Shown here piece by piece: positions 1 to 7,093 of a stretch of DNA of 25,954 nt. The DNA is taken from the NCBI GenBank assembly GCA_038251595.1, contig JBBSBC010000032.1, positions 1-25,954 of the forward strand, in the 5' to 3' direction. Numbering within the stretch: the first letter of the stretch is position 1; every line of letters begins with the position of its first letter. This DNA is from JADLCX01 sp038251595 (GTDB lineage: Bacteria > Planctomycetota > Phycisphaerae > Phycisphaerales > UBA1924). The position numbers and the translations under genes were made by a program. A model generated the notes under the pieces. The model did not search any database. It was not told where the DNA came from and was given only the letters and a program-made list of their open reading frames with translations.

Positions 1-212
1 CGGTCTGTTGGCTTGGGCTCGGCATGGCGAACAGCAAACCTTCGCCAAGCCTGATCGCGACCAAGAGAATGCACGCGATTGTTCAGGTCATATGATCCGG
101 CAATCGCCGCGAACATCGACCTGACCTTGGTCGGCTTGTCGGCGTTGGCGTGCGGGTTGGCGGCAAGTTCGGAAGTGGACCATGCCGGAGATTCAGGGAC
201 AGGTTCAGGCAT
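1..212 (-). CDS. ubiE: Demethylmenaquinone/ubiquinone C-methyltransferase, N-terminal part (cut by window edge)
   Basis: This class I SAM-dependent methyltransferase performs the C-methylation step of menaquinone or ubiquinone synthesis. About 70 residues are present; the C-terminus lies beyond base 1. Translating the minus strand from the ATG at 210-212 gives a polar N-terminal tail of about 30 residues, then the UbiE/MenG start VRSMFAAIAGSYDLNNRV followed by SLGRDQAWRR. This matches the family pattern of V-R-x-M-F-x-x-I-A-x-x-Y-D-x-x-N-x-x-x-S-x-G-x-x-x-x-W-R. The SAM-binding GxGxG motif would lie outside the window. It is divergent from the M48 peptidase gene, with 67 bp between the two starts. 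Menaquinone rather than ubiquinone as substrate is inferred from the likely phylum only. Confidence 0.8.
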   Translation of the reverse strand, partial: MPEPVPESPAWSTSELAANPHANADKPTKVRSMFAAIAGSYDLNNRVHSLGRDQAWRRFAVRHAEPKPTD

Positions 213-279
213 CAGACAATGGTAGGTCCACGTGTCTACAACAATGATGTTCCCGGAAAATCCGGCAGGAGCTTCAATC

Positions 280-1287
280 ATGATTTGCAAACTCGTTTCG
301 ACCGCCTTGATCGTTTCTATCTTCGCCGGCTGCACGACAAATCCGACCACTGGGCGGAGCCAGTTCATCCAGATGAGCGCGGCGGAAGAGCGGACACTCG
401 GTGAGCAAGCCTCACCACAACTCACCGAGGAGTTTGGCGGCCGAGTGACCGACTCGCGCCTTCAGGGATATGTCACCGAGATCGGGAACAAACTCAAGGA
501 TCAGACGGAGGTCGATGGTCCGCAGCGTGTATGGGACTTCACGCTGCTCGACTCCGACATCATCAACGCATTCGCGCTGCCGGGCGAGAAGGTCTTCATC
601 TCGCGCGGCCTTGCCGATCAACTGACCAACGAGGCCCAGCTTGCGGGTGTACTCGGGCATGAGATTGGCCATGTCATGGCGCGTCACACCGCCGAGCGCA
701 TGAGCCAGGCAACGTGGATCGGTATTGGTTCGCAGGTGCTTGGCGCGGCGGTCGGTGCCGCCGTGAAGGACCCAACGCTCGGGCAGGCCCTTCCCGCCAT
801 CGCCACGCAAGGCGGCCAACTGTTCGTGCTGAAGTTCAGCCGCGAGCAGGAGAGCGAAGCCGATTCGCTCGGCATGCGCTATATGGCCAAGGCCGGGTAT
901 AACCCGCGCGGTCAGTTGCAGGTGATGGAGGTGCTCAAGGCGGCCTCGGGCGGCGCAAGCCCACCAGAGTTTCTGGCAACCCACCCACTTCCCGAAACAC
1001 GTATTCAGCAGATCGAGCAGAAACTCGCTGGCGAATATGCCTACACGCAGACCCAGCCCGACAAGTTTGGCCTCTTCCCCGATCGTTATCAGCAGCGCTA
1101 CCTGGCCGCGGTGAAGTCTGATGCGCCCGCAAAGAAGCAGAAGACCCCAAAGAGAAGCGCGATCATACTTCCTGATACCTTCGACACGCAGGGCCGCACA
1201 CGATTGCTCGCGAGCGTGGTGCTCGATGACCCAACAACCTGGTGCTCAGTCTGCGCGGCCAAGGCAGCCGACGAGTTACATCCATAA
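280..1287 (+). CDS. M48 family zinc metallopeptidase, predicted lipoprotein
   Basis: Zinc-dependent endopeptidase of the M48 (LoiP/BepA-like) family, expected to act on envelope proteins. The protein has 335 residues from the ATG at 280. This start is preferred to an ATG 48 bases earlier because it places a short hydrophobic signal peptide with a lipobox (IFAGC, Cys18) at the N-terminus. The zinc site is HEIGH (His127, Glu128, His131), with the third ligand Glu191 in ESEAD. The family's THP motif follows near residue 247 (ATHPLPETRI). The last ~35 residues, which include a CSVC pair, do not resemble the family core and may be a lineage-specific tail. The gene ends 9 bp before the convergent dipeptidase gene. 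Anchoring to a membrane is inferred from the lipobox. Confidence 0.9.
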   Translation: MICKLVSTALIVSIFAGCTTNPTTGRSQFIQMSAAEERTLGEQASPQLTEEFGGRVTDSRLQGYVTEIGNKLKDQTEVDGPQRVWDFTLLDSDIINAFALPGEKVFISRGLADQLTNEAQLAGVLGHEIGHVMARHTAERMSQATWIGIGSQVLGAAVGAAVKDPTLGQALPAIATQGGQLFVLKFSREQESEADSLGMRYMAKAGYNPRGQLQVMEVLKAASGGASPPEFLATHPLPETRIQQIEQKLAGEYAYTQTQPDKFGLFPDRYQQRYLAAVKSDAPAKKQKTPKRSAIILPDTFDTQGRTRLLASVVLDDPTTWCSVCAAKAADELHP

Positions 1288-1296
1288 TCGAAGGTG

Positions 1297-2415
1297 TCAA
1301 CGTGCCTGAGGCGGCTTGCCACCAGCAGCAACACTCGACCAGAACCTGATCCAGTTCCCGCAGGCAAAACTGAAGAGCTCGTTGTTCGTCCATCCTGCCG
1401 CGGCGAGAGCTTTGAGCAGAAGGTCCGTCTGTGCTGGTCTATCAATCCCTTCGGGCAACTTCGCAGCCGAGAATCCGCCATCCATGTCCGAGCCCAGTCC
1501 GACGTGCTCGCGTCCGCCGGTGAGCTGGCAGATGTGCTCGACGTGTGCAAGCGTCTGCTCAATGGTGGCCCGGCTCTCCGAGCCGGGCGCAAGTCCCTGC
1601 CCATTTCTGAGGAACTTTGAAAACAGGTTCAGCCCGATCACGCCGCCGCGACGGGCGATCTCGCGGATCTGATGATCCGAGAGGTGACGTTGATTCTCCG
1701 GGTCGCCAAGTAAAGCACGGACGTTACTGTGCGAAGCGATAATCGGCGCGGCGGAAAGTCCGCACAGTTCGTCGAACGCTCGATCTGAAAGGTGCGAACC
1801 ATCATGCACGAGCCTGAGGCGATCCATCTCCTTCACCAACGCACGGCCCTGATCGGACAGGCCATCGCGGGTTGAGTTGCCCCCGGCGTAGCGTGATGAC
1901 TTTGCCCAGGCCATGCCAATCGCACACACGCCGCGCTCCTGCCACCAGGCAAGCTCGTCGGGCGCGCGGATTGGATCGGCATTCTCGATCAGAATACCCA
2001 GGTGCAACGCTGGCTCACGGGGAAGCCGATCGGCAATGCTGCGTGCCGAGTGCGGCTTGGGCTCGGCAACACCCATGCCGCCGCGAATCTCGCCCGTGTC
2101 CGGCTCGCGATAGAGGTGGCGCCTCAAATCCAGGCTCACTCGCTTCATATCGCGCCAGGTGAGGTACACCTCAAGCTGCGCTCGCCCGACGCGGTACGCA
2201 CGTTCACCATCACCAACGGGATACCCCTCTGGTCCAGTTCCCCCGGGCTCGGTAAAGATCGTCGCTAACGCGAGCGCAACGCTGCCCTCTTCAAGCGAAG
2301 CGAGCGTGACCGCGGCAGGTGGATGAGGCTGCGCGTCTCTGTCAAGTGGTGCGAACATGTCGCGCCCGTTGACGGCGAGATACGCAAGATCGAGATGAGC
2401 ATCGAACCAGATCAT
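1297..2415 (-). CDS. Membrane dipeptidase-type hydrolase (peptidase M19)
   Basis: M19 (renal dipeptidase) family binuclear-zinc amidohydrolase, expected to cleave dipeptides. The 372-residue product starts at the ATG at 2413-2415. The reading frame stays open for another 89 codons upstream, but those run into the divergent gene and look non-coding. Family motifs are clear: DAHLD near the N-terminus (metal-binding HxD), the bridging Glu region ILIENADPI, DGSHLSD, IASHSN, and GLGSDMDGG near residue 305. No signal peptide or lipidation site is seen, so it is probably cytoplasmic despite the family name. Residues 276-284 are encoded by a palindromic element also found in thrS. The start lies 67 bp from the divergent zinc-ribbon gene. 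Confidence 0.9.
   Translation of the reverse strand: MIWFDAHLDLAYLAVNGRDMFAPLDRDAQPHPPAAVTLASLEEGSVALALATIFTEPGGTGPEGYPVGDGERAYRVGRAQLEVYLTWRDMKRVSLDLRRHLYREPDTGEIRGGMGVAEPKPHSARSIADRLPREPALHLGILIENADPIRAPDELAWWQERGVCAIGMAWAKSSRYAGGNSTRDGLSDQGRALVKEMDRLRLVHDGSHLSDRAFDELCGLSAAPIIASHSNVRALLGDPENQRHLSDHQIREIARRGGVIGLNLFSKFLRNGQGLAPGSESRATIEQTLAHVEHICQLTGGREHVGLGSDMDGGFSAAKLPEGIDRPAQTDLLLKALAAAGWTNNELFSFACGNWIRFWSSVAAGGKPPQAR
1564..1588. repeat. Palindromic element inside the M19 gene, copy A
   Basis: A perfect 9-bp inverted repeat (GCCCGGCTC at 1568-1576, GAGCCGGGC at 1580-1588) surrounds the loop TCC, with GGTG in front. Copy B at 9113-9137 in thrS has the same layout and sequence except for one compensated base pair in the stem and the last base. 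Here it encodes residues 276-284 (APGSESRAT), in a loop where M19 proteins vary. Confidence 0.75.
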
Positions 2416-2482
2416 GTCCTTTATGATACCGCACGGACACCCGCAGTTCGGTACGCTATCGCTACCTACCCGGAGATTACCC

Positions 2483-2860
2483 ATGCCTAAACCCCTGAGA
2501 TGTCCGCGAGATGTCTGCGTGATGGAACGCCTCTCGTGCGGGCTGATCGAGATTGAACGGTGCCCGATATGCGCCGGAATCTGGCTCGATGCGGGGGAGC
2601 TGACACGGCTTCGCGCACGGGAATCTGTCGCGCAGATTCTGGACATCGGACCTTCGCGCGCAGCACGGCAGCGGCATGTCATTGGCGCACTTCGCTGCCC
2701 GCGCGATGATCGCCCGCTCGATCATGCGGCAGACATTCGCCAGGCCCACGTGAGCGTGGAGCACTGCGCGTACTGCCGCGGCATCTTTCTTGATGCTGGC
2801 GAACTGCGTGATCTGAGCGAGCTCACCCTCCGCGAGTGGCTCCGCGGCCTGCGGGTGTGA
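2483..2860 (+). CDS. Tandem TFIIB-type zinc-ribbon protein, first copy
   Basis: Small protein of 125 residues consisting of two zf-TFIIB-like units. Each unit begins with CPRD, continues with a second Cys pair (CPIC in unit 1, CAYC in unit 2), and ends with the hallmark G-I-(W/F)-L-D-A-G-E-L. The ATG at 2483 is chosen because CGGAG lies 7 bases upstream and because a longer start would run into the divergent M19 gene. The function of this family is not established; zinc or nucleic-acid binding is expected. The neighbour 12 bp downstream has the same architecture, so the pair probably arose by tandem duplication and is co-transcribed. In both units the second Cys of the first knuckle is Asp. 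Confidence 0.85.
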   Translation: MPKPLRCPRDVCVMERLSCGLIEIERCPICAGIWLDAGELTRLRARESVAQILDIGPSRAARQRHVIGALRCPRDDRPLDHAADIRQAHVSVEHCAYCRGIFLDAGELRDLSELTLREWLRGLRV

Positions 2861-2872
2861 TATTCTTCACGC

Positions 2873-3301
2873 ATGACCACCAACCGCGAACTCGCTCACG
2901 AAGCCGAGAAAAACGACACCCGCCTGCGCTGCCCGAAGGATGGAACCTTCATGCAGAAGGAACAGGTTGGCGGAGCATCTGGCGTAACGGTTGATCGCTG
3001 CTCGCACTGCGGCGCGCTCTGGCTCGATAAGGGTGAGTTGGAAAAACTCGTCGCGATGAAGGCGGCCAAGCGTACCGACATCGGACCATTCACCAACGAC
3101 CGCTACATCAAGCCGCTCGGGGCGATCACCTGCCCGCGCGATGCAAGCATCATGACCGAAATCGCCGACAGTAAACAGCAGCACATTCTCATCATGCTCT
3201 GCAGCGACTGCGGCGGGAAACTGCTTGATGCGGGCGAACTGCTCGACCTGCAGGAGTTCACCTTTGCCGAGCGGTTGAAGGCGACACTGCACATATCCTG
3301 A
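2873..3301 (+). CDS. Tandem TFIIB-type zinc-ribbon protein, second copy
   Basis: Protein of 142 residues, paralogous to the gene just upstream. Unit 1 runs from CPKD through CSHCGALWLDKGEL (about residues 20-62). Unit 2 runs from CPRD through CSDCGGKLLDAGEL (about residues 85-125). A charged N-terminal stretch of about 18 residues is absent from the first copy. As there, the leading knuckle is CP-x-D instead of CPxC in both units. There is no signal peptide or membrane segment, so it is presumably cytosolic. The gene starts 12 bp after the previous stop without a strong ribosome-binding site, consistent with one transcript. The specific role is unknown. Confidence 0.85.
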   Translation: MTTNRELAHEAEKNDTRLRCPKDGTFMQKEQVGGASGVTVDRCSHCGALWLDKGELEKLVAMKAAKRTDIGPFTNDRYIKPLGAITCPRDASIMTEIADSKQQHILIMLCSDCGGKLLDAGELLDLQEFTFAERLKATLHIS

Positions 3302-3307
3302 ATGACA

Positions 3308-3390
3308 AACGAGCCGAGCACGAAGGAAGCGGGAGCATCGAGGCGGATCGAACAGTTCGCGCAATCCGCATACTTCGTGCACGGCTCGTT
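3308..3390. repeat. Nested long inverted repeat between convergent genes
   Basis: Arms of 18 nt at 3308-3325 and 3373-3390 pair with a single mismatch. Inside lies a second stem (GCGGAT with ATCCGC), capped by a CGAA/TTCG mini-stem. It fills nearly the whole gap between the zinc-ribbon gene and scoB, which converge here. Neither exit has a strong T tract (TTTGTCATT on the minus side), so it may be a bidirectional terminator or RNA-stabilising element rather than a standard intrinsic terminator. Confidence 0.7.
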
Positions 3391-3394
3391 GAGA

Positions 3395-4057
3395 TCAGAC
3401 CGCAACCGTCTTCACGTTCCCCGCCACTTCAAACCCGGCGTCGGTCTTCCCCCGCACGCTCTCCACCGTCTCACCCGGCGCAACTTCCGTCAGCACAAAC
3501 TTTCGCTTGGCCTCGTCAAACTCAAAGACCGCCACATCGGTGATGAGCATGTTGACACACTTCTGTCCAGTCAACGGCAGATTACACGCCTTCACAAACT
3601 TCGCCCCGCCATCCTTCGCGTTGTGCTCCATCGTCACAACGACCTTCTTCACACCCGCAACCAGGTCCATCGCGCCGCCCATCCCCTTGACCATCTTGCC
3701 GGGGATCATCCAGTTGGCGATGTCGCCCCCTTCGCTCACCTGCATCGCGCCAAGTATGCACATATCGATGTGACCGCCGCGAATCATCGCGAACGAGTCA
3801 CTCGACGAGAAATAGCTTGCCCCCTTGCGGGCCGTGATGGTCTGCTTGCCAGCGTTGATGAGGTCGGCATCAACTTCCGCCTCGGTCGGGAATGGCCCGA
3901 TCCCCAGCAGACCATTCTCCGATTGCAGCCAGACATCCATACCCTGCGGAATGCAGTTGGCCACCAGCGTGGGCATCCCGATCCCAAGGTTCACAATGTA
4001 CCCTTCGCGGAGTTCACGGGCGGCACGAACGGTGATCTGATCGCGTGTAAGTGGCAT
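3395..4057 (-). CDS. scoB: 3-oxoacid CoA-transferase subunit B
   Basis: Beta subunit of succinyl-CoA:3-oxoacid (or acetoacetate) CoA-transferase, a cytosolic enzyme that moves CoA between succinate and acetoacetate. The product has 220 residues, the normal size. The catalytic glutamate lies in SENG (Glu47) within LQSENGLLGIGP. The family motifs NLGIGMPTLVAN, GGHIDMCILGAMQV and MGGAMDLV are intact. The C-terminus (VRGKTDAGFEV) is also typical. The start is the ATG at 4055-4057. The alpha subunit gene is not adjacent: it is at 10350-11147 on the opposite strand. Exact substrate choice among related CoA-transferases cannot be settled from sequence alone. Confidence 0.92.
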   Translation of the reverse strand: MPLTRDQITVRAARELREGYIVNLGIGMPTLVANCIPQGMDVWLQSENGLLGIGPFPTEAEVDADLINAGKQTITARKGASYFSSSDSFAMIRGGHIDMCILGAMQVSEGGDIANWMIPGKMVKGMGGAMDLVAGVKKVVVTMEHNAKDGGAKFVKACNLPLTGQKCVNMLITDVAVFEFDEAKRKFVLTEVAPGETVESVRGKTDAGFEVAGNVKTVAV

Positions 4058-4324
4058 GGCCAGATTGTACGGACCGGACGGCCCGAACGCGCAATCGCCC
4101 CCGCATCTTCACGATCAGGGGCCATTTCTCTTCCATGAGTTCTGATCTCTCGCAGATCTCCGCGTTCGATCGGGGCTTGATGCGCGTGGTGTGCGGTGTG
4201 TGTCGAATGAACTTCGTGTAGACTGAACCGCCGCGTCAACCCTTGTCAGGCACAGGACCGAGACCGTACGCTTGCGCACGCAGTGTTCTGGTCCCGTGTC
4301 CGCGATGCACCGAGAGCTTTCATC

Positions 4325-4966
4325 ATGTCACAGATTCCTCCACCCCCGACCTTCCCACCCGCACCGACCATGCCAGGAGGGGCGGGCGATTCCGCCTTCG
4401 ACCTGCCCATGATGCCGCGAACCTGGCCACGGAACGTCGGGGTGATCTCGATCATCTGGGGCGCGCTCGGATTGCTGTGCAACTCGTGCGGGCTCCTTGG
4501 CCAGGTCTTTCAGAACATGGCCGCCGGGATGGTGCCGCCCGGAGCAAATGGGCAACAGATGCCCCCCATGCCCGATGTCATGAAGTCGACCATTGGTGAG
4601 ATGGGCCTCATGGGTATCGGGTTCGTCACTTCGGTCGTGCTCATCATCGGCGGCTCGCTGCTGGTTGCCCGCAAGCCGATCGCACGCCCGCTGCATCTTC
4701 TCTACGCCGCCGTGAGCATCGTGTTAACAATCACCTACGCTGTGGTGGCAATGCAGAAGCAAGCGGCAATCCTTGAATGGGCGAAGCAGAACCCTGACAA
4801 CATGTGGGCCAAGCAGCAGAATATGGCCGGAGACTTTGCCTACCTCATCGTCGGTGTACTTTCGCTCCTCGGGCTCGTCTACCCGGGCTTCTGCCTGATC
4901 TGGTTCGGCTTCGTAAAGCGCAACACACAAGAAATCACGGAAGGTTATGAGGAGCCTCTGCTTTGA
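4325..4966 (+). CDS. Hypothetical four-helix membrane protein
   Basis: Protein of 213 residues from the ATG at 4325. It has a cytosolic-looking Pro-rich N-terminus (PPPPTFPPAP) and four hydrophobic segments: about residues 40-62, 98-120, 126-148 and 176-203. Between the first two is a Met/Pro/Gly-rich loop. No enzyme motif is visible and I do not recognise a named family. Similar Pro-rich, four-helix proteins are common in Planctomycetota, but that is general knowledge and not a specific match. The last codons overlap the start of the ROK kinase gene, so the two are co-transcribed and probably translationally coupled. Confidence 0.75.
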   Translation: MSQIPPPPTFPPAPTMPGGAGDSAFDLPMMPRTWPRNVGVISIIWGALGLLCNSCGLLGQVFQNMAAGMVPPGANGQQMPPMPDVMKSTIGEMGLMGIGFVTSVVLIIGGSLLVARKPIARPLHLLYAAVSIVLTITYAVVAMQKQAAILEWAKQNPDNMWAKQQNMAGDFAYLIVGVLSLLGLVYPGFCLIWFGFVKRNTQEITEGYEEPLL

Positions 4967-5967
4967 GCACGCTCGCGAACGCCACAAACGGCGCGGCAGG
5001 GTTGCTCGGCGGCATCGATATCGGCGGGACCAAGATCGGCCTCTGCATCGGCGATGTACACGGCACGGTTCTCGCCTCCGCACGCATCCCGGTCGATCAG
5101 TCATGCGGACCCGAAGCCCTGATGACCGAGGCCGCCGCGCGTCTGCACGCGCTCGCTGCCAGTGATGGCCGCCCCCTCCTCGCGATCGGCGCCGCCTGCC
5201 CCGGTCCGCTCGATTACCGCGCGGGCCGGTTCATCAACCCGCCCAACAACCCACTGTGGCACGGCTTCGGCCTGCGCGACTGGATGGCCACGCACCTTCC
5301 ACGCGGCGTACCGAACGCGATGATGAACGATGCCAACGCCGCCGCGCTCGCCGAGTGGATGTGGGGCGGAGCCAGGGGAACGACCACCTCCATCTTTCTT
5401 ACCATGTCCACCGGAATGGGCGCGGGGCTCATCATCGATGGCCGTTTGTACGAAGGCCCGATCGGGCTCGCGGGTGAGATCGGTCGCCTCCGCGCTTCGG
5501 CGGGCGATGAAGGCCCCGTCGGCTTCGGTCGTCGCGGCAGCGCCGAAGGCTATTGCAGCGGGCCGGGCCTCGCGCAGATGGCCCAGTCAGAAGCCACCAT
5601 CTGCACGCAGATCAATGAGCCAAGCCTGCTCGTCGAACTGATGCGCACGTACGGTGCCGTCTCGTCCGAGCAACTCTGCGAGGCTGCCCGCGCCGGCGAC
5701 ACCGCCGCGCGGCGCGTCACCGACCGATCCGCCACCGAGCTTGGCAGGCTCACCGCGATCATGACCGACATCCTGAACCCCGAGGTCTTTGTCCTGGGCA
5801 CCATCGGCACCGCGTACCCCGAGCTCTTCATTCCCCGCGCGACCGAAGTGCTGCAGCGCGAAGCCATCCCCGCCGCCGCGGCCATCGTGCAGATCCGTCC
5901 CTCACCGCTCACCCAGCGCGGGCACCAGCAAGCCCTCGCCGTGGCCGCCCGGTTGCTCAATGGGTAA
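4963..5967 (+). CDS. ROK family sugar kinase, zinc-motif-less
   Basis: ROK (repressor, ORF, kinase) family protein of 334 residues, probably an ATP-dependent glucose or amino-sugar kinase. The ATP phosphate loop DIGGTK is at residues 19-24. The catalytic Asp is Asp123 in NDANAAAL, and the sugar-binding GEIG is at about 171-174. The usual zinc site is missing: the His after GEIG is Arg175, and the CxCGxxGC block reads VGFGRRGSAEGY. No DNA-binding domain precedes the kinase domain, so it is a kinase rather than a repressor. The start is TTG at 4963, overlapping the upstream TGA as TTGA, with GAGGAG 8 bases before it. Substrate is not predictable; the HAD phosphatase follows 21 bp downstream. 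Confidence 0.85.
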   Translation: MSTLANATNGAAGLLGGIDIGGTKIGLCIGDVHGTVLASARIPVDQSCGPEALMTEAAARLHALAASDGRPLLAIGAACPGPLDYRAGRFINPPNNPLWHGFGLRDWMATHLPRGVPNAMMNDANAAALAEWMWGGARGTTTSIFLTMSTGMGAGLIIDGRLYEGPIGLAGEIGRLRASAGDEGPVGFGRRGSAEGYCSGPGLAQMAQSEATICTQINEPSLLVELMRTYGAVSSEQLCEAARAGDTAARRVTDRSATELGRLTAIMTDILNPEVFVLGTIGTAYPELFIPRATEVLQREAIPAAAAIVQIRPSPLTQRGHQQALAVAARLLNG

Positions 5968-5988
5968 GCGGGCTATCTTCATCCGCAC

Positions 5989-6639
5989 ATGCACCACGCG
6001 CTTCAAACCACCGACGCCGTCATCTTTGACTTCGACGGTGTCTTGGCCGATTCCGAACCCCTGCACATGCGCGCCATCGCCAGTGTCGCGGCCACTCGCG
6101 GCTGGAGCGTGAGCCACGAGCAGTTCATGCGGATGATCGGCAAGGGCGACCCACACGCCTTCGAGCTGCTGGCCACCGCGAACGGCAAACCGGTGATCGC
6201 CACCGAGATTGCGAGCATGGTCGAGTGTAAAACCGAACTGTGCATGGAAGGTATCGCCGCCGGAGACTTCACCATCCAGCCCGGCGCGGCTGAACTTGTG
6301 CGTGCCACTTCCGCACGCGGGCCGACAGGTGTCTGCTCCGGCTCGCGACGCACGTTTGTCGAGGGCATGCTCACGCGCATGGGCCTGCTGGCCTTGCTGC
6401 AAACAGTCGTCGGGCATGAGGATGTCACACACACGAAGCCCGACCCCGAGCCCTATCTGCTCGCCGCCAAACGTCTGCAAGTTCTTCCCTCACGCTGCAT
6501 CGTGATCGAAGACAGCCCCACGGGCATCCGCTCCGCCAAGGCCGCGGGCATGCACGTCATCGCGGTCGGCCACTCGTTCGCGCGCGAGCATCTGACCGAG
6601 GCCGATGAGTATGTCGAGCGCATCGCCGAGCTGCTCTGA
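5989..6639 (+). CDS. HAD superfamily phosphatase, beta-phosphoglucomutase-like
   Basis: Haloacid-dehalogenase family hydrolase of 216 residues with the alpha-helical cap typical of beta-phosphoglucomutase and phosphoglycolate phosphatase relatives. Motif I is DFDGVLADSEPLH (nucleophile Asp14, acid/base Asp16). Motif II is the Ser in CSGSRR (about 116-121). Motif III Lys150 is in HTKPDPEPY, and motif IV is IEDSPTG (Glu174, Asp175). All catalytic positions are present. It lies 21 bp after the ROK kinase gene in the same direction, so a paired role in sugar-phosphate turnover is plausible but unproven. The start is the ATG at 5989; no strong ribosome-binding site is seen. Whether it acts as mutase or phosphatase cannot be told. 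Confidence 0.88.
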   Translation: MHHALQTTDAVIFDFDGVLADSEPLHMRAIASVAATRGWSVSHEQFMRMIGKGDPHAFELLATANGKPVIATEIASMVECKTELCMEGIAAGDFTIQPGAAELVRATSARGPTGVCSGSRRTFVEGMLTRMGLLALLQTVVGHEDVTHTKPDPEPYLLAAKRLQVLPSRCIVIEDSPTGIRSAKAAGMHVIAVGHSFAREHLTEADEYVERIAELL

Positions 6640-6914
6640 AGCGCAAGGCCTTGCTTTGGCCGGTCAGGATCAACCAGCGGCCCGATGACTTCCGGCTGCG
6701 CCAAGCGTGTGATTTCATAGCGCACAAGCCCGCCGTTCTCAGCACGGAAGATGTTGAGGCCCACGTCGGTCGGCTTCTCCAGCACGCGATCTTCGCCCGC
6801 ACGATCCATCAGCACCAGCACCATTTCACCCCGCACGTGCGCGATCAGCACCAGGGTAGTCTTACCCACGATCTGGCCCTCGTAGTCGTTGCCATAGGCC
6901 CAACCATCGGCCAC
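6453..6914 (-). CDS. Hypothetical protein or gene remnant
   Basis: A minus-strand frame opening at a GTG (6912-6914) reads like real protein for about 90 codons, with alternating hydrophobic and charged residues such as TTLVLIAHVRGEMVLVLMD. It then continues for about 60 codons antisense to the 3' end of the HAD gene, where the sequence is clearly shadow. Upstream the frame stays open, without any ATG, GTG or TTG, back to a TAG at about 7080-7082; that stretch includes GDYEG-like and acidic residues near the GTG and a Thr/Pro-rich part further up. No ribosome-binding site is visible. It could be a short gene with an unrecognised start or a decayed copy. No family is recognised. Confidence 0.35.
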   Translation of the reverse strand: MADGWAYGNDYEGQIVGKTTLVLIAHVRGEMVLVLMDRAGEDRVLEKPTDVGLNIFRAENGGLVRYEITRLAQPEVIGPLVDPDRPKQGLALQSSSAMRSTYSSASVRCSRANEWPTAMTCMPAALAERMPVGLSSITMQREGRTCRRLAASR

Positions 6915-7093
6915 GATGCCCGGGGCCGATGAATCCTGCCGCTCTTCGCGTTCGTAGTTCTCAGCAGCCCCTCGTGGTGGGTAGCGGGTGTCTTGTGGTG
7001 TGGGGAGGCTTGTGTGCCTGCGTGCCGGGGTCGTCGTGGCGATTTGTTCGGCCGCGACGGCCCCGCTTTTCTTCCCACACTACCGTCGATGTC

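Noticed and set aside
412..984. Minus-strand ORF of 190 codons opposite the M48 peptidase
   Set aside because: The plus-strand frame has HEIGH and other M48 motifs; the antisense frame has none.
3302..4138. Plus-strand ORF of 278 codons opposite scoB
   Set aside because: His- and Arg-rich shadow of a clear CoA-transferase gene on the minus strand.
4058..4324. Small gene in the gap between scoB and the membrane protein gene
   Set aside because: The only frames are short with shadow-like composition; I see no ribosome-binding site and treat it as a divergent promoter region.
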